Source: Pleodorina starrii (lineage: Eukaryota; Chlorophyta; Chlorophyceae; Chlamydomonadales; Volvocaceae). Taken from it: 64,000 bases of DNA. Shown here piece by piece: positions 48,001 through 60,000 of the stretch (position 1 is its first letter; each line of letters opens with the position of its first letter). The position numbers and the translations under genes are program-made. The stretch is from positions 4,948,001 to 5,012,000 of the forward strand of contig BRXU01000006.1 in NCBI GenBank assembly GCA_030267565.1, in the 5' to 3' direction. Under the pieces are notes generated by a model, which did no database searches, was not told where the DNA came from, and saw only the letters and a list, made by a program, of their open reading frames with translations.

Positions 48001-51000
48001 AAGGGGAGGTCGGATCTCAGTCGGGCTAAGTGGGTGGAGGGGGGCTGCGGTGGGACTCAGGCGGCACAGCACGCACAGATGGTCAAGGTCGTGGTGGTCA
48101 AGGTTGGGTTTGAAGGTTTTAGGGTTGGTTTTAGGGTTTTGGGTGGCAGCAAGCAAATGACACCATCAAGCACATATGCTGTGCTGTACAGCGCCGTGCT
48201 GTGCTGTGCTGTGCTGTGCTGTCACACGTTGATTACCTCATCCCATGCGCCACCCCTCCTCTTTGCCCCCACCTGAATCCTGCTGCAGACAGCGCCGCCA
48301 CCGCCTTGGCCGCCAGCTCGGGATCCGCATCTGCATCCAGACCCCGTCCATCCGGCCTTACAAGATCTATCAGGTCCTGCGTTGTGAAGCCCGAAGCCAT
48401 CAGCACCGAACGAAACACCACCACATCACGCGGGGTCAGGTACTGCCGCCGACTGCACGGACGGGCACGGCCGCCATTGGCCGCCGCCGCGTCGTCGCGG
48501 CCCAGCGGGCCGGGGTCCGGATCGGAGGTGCCGGCGGCCTCGCTGGCGGCGGTGGCGCCGCCGCTGGCGTCGCCGTCGCCCCCTGCTGCTCCTCCCTCGG
48601 GCATGAGGAAGGCCCTGATCTGGGCGGGTTTGAACATCGCCTCCACGAGTGCCCCACCGATCTGGGGGGGAACGTGGGCGTCGAGCGAGGGAGCGAGTGG
48701 GTGGACGGAGCGGGATCAGGGCGACCCATGGGTCGGTCACAACTAGGAGGGATTTTCAGATCGACCAAAGCGCGCAGTTGTATAACGCATATAACGGTAG
48801 GGCAGCGAAACACAGAGACGCGCCAGAGTGCCTCACCCCCACCCCCACCCCCACACCCACCTACACACCCACCCATTGATGATGGCAACTAAACCGCTCT
48901 AGTTCCCTTCACCGATGCCAATCCTCCTCTCCCCCCTCCTCCACAACATCGCTACCCCTCAGGGCCCCCCGCCCCCTCCCCCCTTCCCCCCAGCTCACCT
49001 GCGCCACCAGCCCCACCCCCGCATCAGGAGCCACCCCTGTTCCGTCGGGCAACAGCGGACCTTCCATCCCCTCAGCCGCGGGGGCCTCCTGCACCACCAG
49101 AGCAGCCGGGAAGCAGGGGAGGGGGAAGGGGCATTGATCAAAGGGCAGGACCAGGGCCAGGGCCATGGAGCGATGGAGCGGGGTGGGGCGAGGGGGCATG
49201 TGGGGGTCCGGATAGTCGTCTCGGAGTGTGCCAATGTTGGCGACAGACCCGAAGAAGACATGGATGGATGGATGAAGCACATTGACTCCGAAAGCTGGGA
49301 GAAAACAACACGAAACAAAGGTGGGCTGTACGGCACAACGGAACTCACCCCAGATCGTACAGCCTCCGAAACCACCGACTGCATGGCGACCAGCGCCCGC
49401 TGCGGCAGCCGGGACCTGGCCGCCCGTACAATGTCGTACCGCAGGAAGCGCCGTATGGTCTCGCAGGTGAGGCCTCCGCGCGCCAGGGCCGCGGCCACCC
49501 GGGCCATCTGAGGGGGAGGGGATGAGGGCGTCAGGCGGCGGTGGAGCGCAGGCGGCGCAAAGCCCTAAACCCTAAAACCTCGACCAGTACGACCAAACCA
49601 CTACACCCACTGCACTGCACCGCAACAGCCTTGGAGGGTTTGGTCGGCCGGTCGATGGAACCAACCACTGACAAAGTAACCACACGAAGACCCGGGACCG
49701 GAAATAGAGGGGAGGTGAGAGGGGGGAGGGAGAGACAGCGCCCGGGGAGCGGAAAGTGAGCGGGGGGAGTGACACGCTGTGCACGCAATACCCGGAATCC
49801 ACAGAGCACATACACACACACGCGCGTGCCACCTCACGTACCGTCGCGGCTCCGATGCTGTCCTGCAGTGCCGTACCGTTGTCCGTTAGTACGACCTCCT
49901 CCAGCTCCTCCTCCGTGAAACCCTCCGACAGCAGAGCCTCGCGACACGCCTCCAACCCGGCTGGAAGGGGAGGGGGGAGAGGGGGAGGAGGAGGGGGGCC
50001 GGAGACGATGGATGGGTGAATGGATTGGGTGTATGGATGTGTGGGGAGGTTTGCGGGGGCGGCAGGGGCGGGGGCAGGAGTTGTGTAATGGAGCGGATGT
50101 GCTCAGCATATGGTGACGTCACCAATCACCACCCCCACAACTCCATCCCCCCCACCACCGCCCCCACAACCACCAAAACCACCACAATCATGGCTCTGGG
50201 CTCGCCCCCTTTCCGATCTCCTTCCCGATCCCCCTTATGCGTCACTGATGAATGACGGTTCGACACATGATAAATGCATGACAACACAGGCCTCGCCACG
50301 TTCCCCGGTGCCACACCGCATCACGTACCCGGCTCCAGGGGCGGCACCGAGGCTGCATCCGAGCCGATTGCCTTGACCACTTGCTCCGCACTGAATCCCG
50401 CAGCCGCCATCGCATCCGCAGCCTCAGCCAGCTCCTGAACAGGGACCAGGAGTCAAGGAGTCAGGGAATCAGGGAATCAGGAGCCAAGGAATCAGGGAAT
50501 CAGGGAATCAGGAACCAGGGACCAGGAGTCAGGGACCAGGAGTCAAGGAGTCAAGGAGTCAGGGACCAGAAGTCAGGAATCAGGAATCCGGACCTTCACG
50601 GGACCTTCCAAGCAGGAAGGTCCCCATCCATGCAGGTCCCAGTCCCTCTCCATACACTCCACCTCACCGCACTCGCCACCCGACACAAGCTGCGGCCTCA
50701 CTTTCAGACCCTCCCCCCGCCCAACACACACACATACACACACACGCCCCCCCCCCTTACACATACACGCACCCCCCACACACACCCAAGCACACACGCC
50801 CCCCTACCTCCGGCGACAGGTCCAGCGCCAGTCCCTTTCCGTCCCTCCGCAGCAGCGATGCAGCCGCCGCCGGGGTGACCCCCCTGCGCCTCAACGCATC
50901 GATGAGGGCGGTGGAGGCGGCGGGGGCGATGAAGCGCTGGACCTCCAGGGGGGTGAAGCCGCTGGCCTCTAGGGCGGCCGTGGTGGCCTTTTGGAGGAGG

Positions 51001-54000
51001 GGGAGGGGGAGGAGGAGGGGAGGGGGAGGAGGGAGGAAGCGGGGGGGGGACAGGGCAAGAGGTTTTAAGGTTTGGGGATGAAGGAGAAGCGGGGGAGGGG
51101 CGGGGATGGACGTCGGCAAAATTAACGAAGGCGACCCGGGAGAACGGAAGAGTCAGCGCTCAGCGGGCGAGCACGGGAGGGTGTTCTGTCACCGGGGGCT
51201 GGCTTGCTGGGTTCACGAGCCGCAGGAGAGCACATCCGGACGGTTAGGGGTTTCGGAGGAGGGGCAACGGCTGACCCCCATACACACACACACACACGTT
51301 GGCGAGGGGCCCTCAAAGCGAGAGCTCCAGACAGCCATAGCGACACTAGGTAGGTAAACAAACTAGTACGGCTGTACGGACCCAGCATGCGTACCTGGAT
51401 TGCTCGTACATCGGCGGTCCAGCTGCGCACCAGGTCCACCAGCGCGTCGTCCACACCCGCCTGCGGTTGGCAGTTGGCGGTTTGTAGTGAGCGGTTGGGA
51501 GTTTGTATATGTCAGCGCACCGCGTAAACCCCATGCCCATCTTAATAATGGTACTGCCGTGGTAGTGCCGTACTACCGTCGTGGTACTGTCGTATCACCG
51601 CCATACTAATGGCGTACTATCGTCGTATTGTCGTCATACCATCATCGTACTACCGTATTGTACTATCCGTCGTGCTGTACCTCCGTACATATCGCCGTAC
51701 CTTGCTCAGCGCCACTCTCATGGCCTGCAGCTGCACCGGGCTCAGCGGCAGTGCGAGTCCCAGCCCCAGCCCCTCCAGTTCCTCCTCCGCCTCGGGGGGG
51801 AACAGGAAAGCCACAATGGCCTCCGTCGGGAAACCCGCCTCAGCAAGAACCTGCGGGCGGGGCAGGGCAGGCGGGGCAGGGCAGGCGGGGCAGGGCAGGG
51901 CGGGGCAGGCAGACAGGTCAGGCAGATAGACAGGAGAAGGGCGGCGAGGGAAAGCGCAGGAAGGCGGGCGGGCAGCAGGGGGGAAGGGGAAGGGGAAAGG
52001 GGGGGTGAAAGGGGAAATAGAGATGGGAGCGCAGCGGTGGAGCGGGGAGGGTGCAGGTGCAGGGAAGAGGGGGAAGAGAGGGGGAAGAGGGCCGGCCATG
52101 GCCCTCCACCCCACCCCCTTCTGCCCGCTCTCCTACCTTGGCCACATGCGCCAGCACCTGCGGCTGCACATCAGTGGCCAGACCCATTCCGTGAGAGGCC
52201 AACATGCCCGACAACTCCCCGCGGGCCAGACCCGCACCCTGGGGGGGGGACGGAGGGACGGAAGGAGGTGAAAAGGGGGAAAGAGAGGGACACGAGAGGG
52301 ACACGAGAGGGCGGGTAAAGGGGAGGACTGAGAGGAGGGGGGAGGGGAGGAGAGGGGAGAAGATAGAGAGGAGGTCGGGGCCAGGGGCAGTTGCGAGACT
52401 TCGAGGCAACGGCGGAGCGACAATCAGCAACAACAGCAGCATCAGTGCGCACAGCGAGTTAGCGCAAACAACGGGTGGCACAAACTGCCACTGCTACAAC
52501 AGAGCTGTTGTTGTTGTTGTACTAACGCCGTACATGGTCGTACACAGCAGCATAATGTCACACGTATATCGTACGATGCCGTACCTGCAGGGTGGCCCGA
52601 ATGGCGCAGAGGGTTGCTGCGTCCAAGCAGGGCGTGCGGGGCCGGGCGGCAAACACTGGCGGACCGCCGTCGCCGTCGTCGGCGCCGTCACCTTCTTTGA
52701 CGTCGCCGTCACCTTCACCTTCACCTTCACCTTCACGCCGCGGGCCCCCAGCCTCACCCTCCGAGCCGTCCTTGCGATCCGCCTCCTCCCCTTGCGGCCC
52801 TTTACCCTCGGCGTCAGCGCCGCCGTCGCCAGCGACAGCGACGACAGCGACGGCAGCGACGTGCACCGATGACCCGGCGGCGCCGTCAGCCCGGGTCGGA
52901 CTCTCCGAGTTGACGCCGGCGGCGGCACCGCCGCCGCCGCTGCCGCCGGCTGGCGGCGTCGACGGTCCGCGCCAGACGGCAGTCGGTGCCCCCATCGCGA
53001 CGCCGCCGCTGCCGCCGGCGGGATGAAGCACCCGCCGGGAGTGCTTCGGTGACGTCCAGGCTCCGCTGGCGCCGCCGCCGCCGCTGGCGCCGCTGGGCGA
53101 CGTCGTCGCAGCCAGTCCTGTCGTACCGCCGCCGCCGCCACTGGCACTGCCGCTGGCGCCGCTGGGTGACGTCGTCGCAGCCAGTCCTGTCGTACCGCCG
53201 CCGCCGCCACTGGCGCCGCCGCTGGCGCCGCTGGGCGACGTCGTCGCAGCCATTCCTGCCGTACCGCCGCCGCCCGCCTCGGCGCCCTCCGCCACCGTCG
53301 GCAGCGCGATCTTTTTTCGGCTGACCACTCGGCTACCTGCGTTGGATCCGGGCTGGCTGCCGTTGCCATCGTTGCCACCGTTGACACCGTTGCCACCGTT
53401 GGCGCCGTTGGCGCCGTTTCCGCCGTTGTTGCTGCTGCTGTTGTTGTTGTTGGGGTTTCCTCGGTTGAAGGAATTACCGATGAGGGCTCGGATGTGGCGG
53501 GTGTTCATGCGCTTGTAATCCACCAACACACGGAGCAGCTCAGCCAGCGTGTGGGGACCCACCTGGGGAGGGGGAGGGGCAAGGGGGGAGAAGGGGGAGG
53601 GGGTTGAGAGCGCCAAAAGGGGGGACTTAAACGGCATTCGGACACAGCCGGCTCGGGTCGGTTAGGTTTGGTTCGGGTCGCCTCCGTGCTGCCCTCCCCC
53701 CAAACCCCGAGCCCTCCCGGGCTGATGCTCCCCACCTCCCCATTCCCCGACATCATCTCCGCCGCCCCTCTCAGCCCCAGTCCGCCCGCCAGCACATACA
53801 CACATACACACATACACACGGCCCAACCTCCCCATCTCCCCCTTCCCCCATCCAGACCCCAATCCCTCCCCAATCCCGCATTCACCTCCCCTTCCCACCG
53901 CTCCCCAGCCTCCTCCCCCTTCCCCTCAACCCCCCAAAACACATACACACGCACGCACGCACGCACCTGCTGGTAAGCGATGGTTCCCTCCTCCGTGAGC

Positions 54001-57000
54001 ACCGCCGCCGCCTCCGCCGCATCCGCACCGGCCCCCACCTCCACCAGCGCATCCGTCACCGCCTCCCGCAGAGTGGCCACCACAGCCGCAGAGGGGGGGG
54101 CCACCTGGGCGGTCTGATAGCAGATGAGACCGGATCCGAGATCAGATCAGATCCGAGATCAGATCAGATCCGAGATTAGATCAGATCAGATCCAAGATCA
54201 GATCAGATCAGATCCAAGGTCAGATCCGAGTTCAGATCAGTTTGGATCGCCGGAGGTTCGCCCCCCCGGGGGAGAGGAGTTGGGGAACACGGTCGGGATG
54301 GCGGCACGGGGACGGTGAGGGTAAGGGTGAGGGTCAGGGTGAGGGTGAGATCGCGAGGGGGAGAAGAGGTGAACAGAGGGTTCAGACGGACGGTTCAACT
54401 CGGGGGTGTGCGGGGTGTGACTTTGGGAGGTGGGGCTCCCCCAATCTCAGCTCAGCTCAGTCCTCATCCCCACGCAGCCCAACCCGGAGCCCACCTCACC
54501 TCTAACCCCCCCTTACCCTGCTCCCACCTCCCAGCCCCCAACCCGACCACGCACCCACCTGCCCCTTGAGCCCCTTGCCCATACGCCACCCCGCCAGGAG
54601 CTTCAGCCGCGGCGCCGGCGGCGGAGTCGTTGGCGGCGCCGGGCCGGCCTTTCCGCCGGCCCGCCCCGCGCCGCCGCCCTCCGTCGTTTCGGGGGACTCG
54701 TACAGCGAACCCAGCAGCGCCATTGGGAAAGGAATGGGTGGGCACGCCTCCTCGTCGTCATCGTCGTCGCTGCTGTCGTCATCGCTGCCGTCGCCCTTGG
54801 CCGCGGCAGCGGCGGCGGCGACGGAGACGAGGGATGTACGGGACTTGGCGGCAGCCTCCGCCGACTCATCCGCCATGCCGCTGGCCTTTGCCTGTGTGGG
54901 GGGTGGGGTTGGGGTGGGGCAGGATAGCATGGGTTGGGTTGGGTTCGGTTGGGCCCTGAAAGCCCAACCCGCAAACCCTCCCCAACCGCCAGCCTCTCCG
55001 GCCCTCCATCTCCGCAACCCATCAACCCCAGCATCCCCACCCAACCCTCCCGTTCCTGCATCCGCTCGCCAGCGCCATCTTCGGTCCCTTCGCTGCGATG
55101 TATCTTATGTTCAATGCCTCCCCCTCCATCCTACCCTCCCCCCATCCTCCTTCTGCTCCACCTCTCACCGCAACGAACCTCCGGTTCCGCTCCATGATTT
55201 TTGCCCACCAGTTGGTGGTGGCCAGGTGGTCCTCCTCGTCGTCATCCTCCTGAGGGGGGAGGGCGGGGAGGCGGGGAGGCGGGCGAGGGGGAGGCAGGAT
55301 AACGGAGGTAGGGAGAAGGGAGGCAGTGAGGACGGGAGGGAGGGAGAAGGGAGGGAGGGAGAAGGGAGGGAGGGAGGAAGGGAGGAAGGGAGGAAGGGAG
55401 GAAGGGAGGAAGGGAGGAAGGGAGGAAGGGAGGAAGGGAGGAAGGGAGGAAGGGAGGAAGGGAGGAAGGGAGGAAGGGAGGAAGGGAGGAAGGGAGGAAG
55501 GGAGGAAGGGAGGAAGGGAGGAAGGGAGGAAGGGAGGAAGGGAGGAAGGGAGGAAGGGAGGAAGGGAGGAAGGGAGGAAGGGAGGAAGGGAGGAAGGGAG
55601 GAAGGGAGGAAGGGAGGAAGGGAGGAAGGGAGGAAGGGAGGAAGGGAGGAAGGGAGGAAGGGAGGAAGGGAGGAAGGGAGGAAGGGAGGAAGGGAGGAAG
55701 GGAGGAAGGGAGGAAGGGAGGAAGGGAGGAAGGGAGGAAGGGAGGAAGGGAGGAAGGGAGGAAGGGAGGAAGGGAGGAAGGGAGGAAGGGAGGAAGGGAG
55801 GAAGGGAGGAAGGGAGGAAGGGAGGAAGGGAGGAAGGGAGGAAGGGAGGAAGGGAGGAAGGGAGGAAGGGAGGAAGGGAGGAAGGGAGGAAGGGAGGAAG
55901 GGAGGAAGGGAGGAAGGGAGGAAGGGAGGAAGGGAGGAAGGGAGGAAGGGAGGAAGGGAGGAAGGGAGGAAGGGAGGAAGGGAGGAAGGGAGGAAGGGAG
56001 GAAGGGAGGAAGGGAGGAAGGGAGGAAGGGAGGAAGGGAGGAAGGGAGGAAGGGAGGAAGGGAGGAAGGGAGGAAGGGAGGAAGGGAGGAAGGGAGGAAG
56101 GGAGGAAGGGAGGAAGGGAGGAAGGGAGGAAGGGAGGAAGGGAGGAAGGGAGGAAGGGAGGAAGGGAGGAAGGGAGGAAGGGAGGAAGGGAGGAAGGGAG
56201 GAAGGGAGGAAGGGAGGAAGGGAGGAAGGGAGGAAGGGAGGAAGGGAGGAAGGGAGGAAGGGAGGAAGGGAGGAAGGGAGGAAGGGAGGAAGGGAGGAAG
56301 GGAGGAAGGGAGGAAGGGAGGAAGGGAGGAAGGGAGGAAGGGAGGAAGGGAGGAAGGGAGGAAGGGAGGAAGGGAGGAAGGGAGGAAGGGAGGAAGGGAG
56401 GAAGGGAGGAAGGGAGGAAGGGAGGAAGGGAGGAAGGGAGGAAGGGAGGAAGGGAGGAAGGGAGGAAGGGAGGAAGGGAGGAAGGGAGGAAGGGAGGAAG
56501 GGAGGAAGGGAGGAAGGGAGGAAGGGAGGAAGGGAGGAAGGGAGGAAGGGAGGAAGGGAGGAAGGGAGGAAGGGAGGAAGGGAGGAAGGGAGGAAGGGAG
56601 GAAGGGAGGAAGGGAGGAAGGGAGGAAGGGAGGAAGGGGGGAAGGAGGGGGGCCCGGTGGACAGGGGTTTAAGATGGAGTGGAGCGGAATTGGGCTGGCA
56701 GAGGGGGGGGGGGGGGAAGGGGCTACGGGTTTCAGTCGGGCGTCACCCGCGGAAGCCTCCAGGGAGGGGTACCCTTAGCGTCAGAGACCACCAAGCAACA
56801 ACAGCCAATCGTACATGTAATCACGAGGTAATTTGTACGGCAATACCGGTACGACAACTCACCGACAGCGCCTTCATCACGGCGTCTGCCTCGTCCATCG
56901 CCGGCGGCTTCTCCGGCATCAGGGCGGCGGCGGCAGCCGCCGTACTGACGGCGGCGGGACTGGCCCCCGCCGCTGCCGTCGCTGCAGCGTCCCCGCCGCC

Positions 57001-60000
57001 ATTCGCAGCTGGCCCCCCCACCCCTGCCCCTCCCACCATCGCCCTGCCCCTCGCTCCGTCGAAGCTCGTCACGTAGCCGCCGCTGATGGGCAGTTTGTGT
57101 TCGGCGTGCGCTCCGAACCTCCGCTGATACTTTGACAGCAGCTTGGAGAACAGACCGTGACGGCCCTCAAGAGCCTGGGAGGGAAGTGGAGTGAAGGGAG
57201 GAGGGAGGGGAGGAGGGGAGGGGAGAGGGGAGGCGTGTGGGTGTGGAGGGGTGGAGGGGTGGAGTGCGAAGCAACCGGGCAGCCAACGGGCGGAAGGGAA
57301 GGAGAAGGCGGGGCTGTCCCTCTCCTCCACCCTTCCTCCTGCGTTCTATACCCTATCCCATACACAACCCCCACTCCCCAGCTGCCCCTCCCCCCCCTCT
57401 CACCTTGCACTGGTCCAGCAGCTCTGTCAGAATGGCCACATAGTCGTCTTCGCTGATGGTGGGACACCACATGTCAGCCAGCTCGAACAGCGCGTTGAGA
57501 AGCTGGGGGAAGAGGAGGAAGCTGGGGGGGAGGTGGGGGGAAGGTGGAGGAAGGTGGTGTGGGTGAGAGATGGGAGAGGGAGGGTGGCAGAAGAGTGAGA
57601 GGGAGGGTGGAGGCGGAGGGCGGGACGGGGGGAGATGGGTTGGGTTTCGGAGGTATGGGCACGGGGAGGGGGAGGGGACGTATCACAGGCCCTACGCCAT
57701 CCCTGGGTTCGGTACTGGGGTCGGGGTTGGGGGGCAAAGAATGAGACGCAGAGAGGATGTGGAGAAGGTTTGCTATCTTAGGATGAAAATATCTTTTTGC
57801 CCAAAATGAGGTGAGGTATGAGGTGAGGTATGGGGTGAGGTATGGGGTGAGGTATGAGGTGAGGTATGAGGTGAGGTATGAGCAGGGTTGCTATCATAGG
57901 ATAAAAATATCTATTTGCCAAAAAATTTGAAAATCGGTAGAAGTTTTTTTTGCGATTTTCAGTGTCCAGTATGAAATTTTAGGGAGTAATTTGACCAGAC
58001 AATCTGATCATCCATAAAACTTCAGAAGCCCATTTTCGCGGAAATCATGTCGCCGGCTCCCTCCCGACGGCGAAAAAGATGTTTTCGGCTCCGAAGAATT
58101 GTGCTGGATAATACTGAAAACAAGTTCCTATATTGCACACGGTCACAGTTGATATCTTGGCACTGCACACAGATATTTTTGGGCCTTCCCAGCCAAAAAA
58201 CTTATCGTCAGCCATAGAAGTTTTTGGAGCATTTGAGTGACGAATATCTGAGCCCGTAGATACTCCCGTCAAGGAAGATAGCAACCCTGGGTATGAGGTG
58301 AGGATTGTGGAGGGCGGCGCTGTTTAAGCTCGCCCTCACCCTCACCCTCATCCCCCAAGGCCACCAAAATGCTCACACAAGCAAAACCCAAAGGTACCTG
58401 CCGGGCCTGCGGAGCCCTTCTTTGAGGTGTTCGAGAGCGTCAACCCCCGTGGAGAGCGGTGCCCTCCCTCTCCCCCTCCCCCTCCCCCCCCCTGGCCCCG
58501 CCCCCTCACCGCTTTCCCCGGCAGTCGAACGACCAGTCCTCCTCGGGCTGATAGCTGGGGTTGGGCTTGAGGCCGAAGCGGGGCAGTAGCACCTGGGAAG
58601 AGGGAAAGGGGCGGGCGGTCAGGGGGGAGAGACAGAGGTGCAGACAGACAGGGAGGGGGGGGGAGGTGCACACCAAGTGCGGAACTTGTGGGTTTGTCAC
58701 CATCAAACGACCCCCACCCCCACCACCCCCACCACCAGCAGCAATTTCCTCCAAAGCTTACATTCCGGTGATCAAACGGTTTCATCGTCAGAGAGCTCAT
58801 ACGACCAGCCGCACCTCCCCAACCCCATCCACGCCCGCCTGTCCCTTCATGTCGGCCCACAACCGGGCCTCCTCCTTTTCCTCCTCCTCCCAACAAACAC
58901 AAACAGACTCCAGCACTCCGCTCGGCCGCCCCATCGCGATACAGCTTTTCCTCCGCCAAGCCCCGAAACTGCGCCCTACACTGCCGTACCCTCTGAATCA
59001 GGGCCGCCATGGCGCAGTACACGGGCTTAGTCATGCCGCGCATGTCCGGTGGCATCAGCTTCTCCTCCTCCGTAAGTCGCCTGTACGGAAGTACGGAAGG
59101 TGTACGGCGACAGTGTCGGTCTCCGGAGCGTGCACGGTGCAGGCATGTGACTCCACGACACACACACACACACACACACCCGCCCCCGACACACACACGC
59201 CCCATCAGGTTGCAGTTGTACGTTCGGTGTGTATTGCCCCCCCCCCGGGGTTCAGGGTCCGCTCCTCCCTAGGGCCGTCTCCGTCCCTCCGCTGCGGTAA
59301 CTTTTGTCCTTACTCGCTCTCCCCCACCATCACCACCCCCACCACCCGCACCCCACCCCGCCTGCACCGAGTCCCCGGCAGCTCTCACCCTGTGGGCCCT
59401 ATGCAGCCCATGCAGCTCATGCAGCTCGTCCCCTTCCCTCAGCACCGTCCAGTCCCCCGTCCTGTCCTCCTCCCCCCCCTCCCTCCCTCTTCTCTCCCTC
59501 CCTCCTCCCTCCCTCCTCCTCCCCTCCCTGCATCGGTAGAGGTACCGGTACCGCACTCACTCCTCCGGCGGCAACGTGCACAGCGGCAGCCACTGCCACC
59601 AGGCCCGAACAGCCGACTGGAACCCGGGTCGAGAGCGAATGGCCATCCGCTGCGCCAGAGCCTCCGGAGTGTACAGCGAGGCATCGCCCTGAGCAGGGGG
59701 AGGGGGAGGGAGAGGGGGGGAGGGGAGGGAGGGGTTATCCACGTATAGGCCGGGGGGAAGGGTTTATCCAGATATCCACAGAGGGGGCGGGACGGGAGGT
59801 GATACCGAAGAAACCGCAGCGATGGGACGGAGGTGGTTGGAGGGGCGAGAGGAGGGGATGTATGCACCGGGGCGGAGTTGTGTGTGTGTGGCTGCGGGGG
59901 GAGAGGGCAGGTGCAGGTGCAGGTTGGGGGTGAGAGGTTCCCTCAAGATTGTCCCCTGACACACACATCAGCACGTCTGCACATTCCCTCTAATGACTCC

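Larger units (their letters stand above)
41691..54113 (-). other. Helical-repeat region of the giant protein (residues about 578-2425)
   Basis: About two dozen copies of a 30-45 residue unit occur. Clear cores include LVTAGFTAVQLEELLRRDGL, VLMASGFTTQDLIDLVRPDG, ALTAEGFSPDQIRRFFLQP, LARAGFSQQLIRLMLTT, LLASGFSVADLKTLLTNTN, MASGYEDHQLDLILRKDGT, LEASGFTPLEVQRFIAP, LLSEGFTEEELEEVVLTDNG, LARGGLTCETIRRFLRYD and VVVALADGGFPSEEIRAFVR. The pattern is a helix ending in aG-F/L/V, a Ser/Thr/Pro cap, a second helix with [IL]-x2-[FL]-[LV], then often R-x-D-G-x-[GA]-L. Low-complexity Ala/Gly inserts separate groups of repeats. Confidence 0.75.

Noticed and set aside
33721..49578. Window being subtelomeric
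   Set aside because: The TTTTAGGG tracts are short, imperfect, scattered in introns and lie between ordinary genes.
54566..57076. 836-codon plus-strand open frame made of Gly-Gly-Arg-Glu-Glu-Gly-Arg-Lys repeats
   Set aside because: It is the translation of the 8-bp polypurine array, which has no stops in this frame; it overlaps minus-strand exons and has no domain outside the array.
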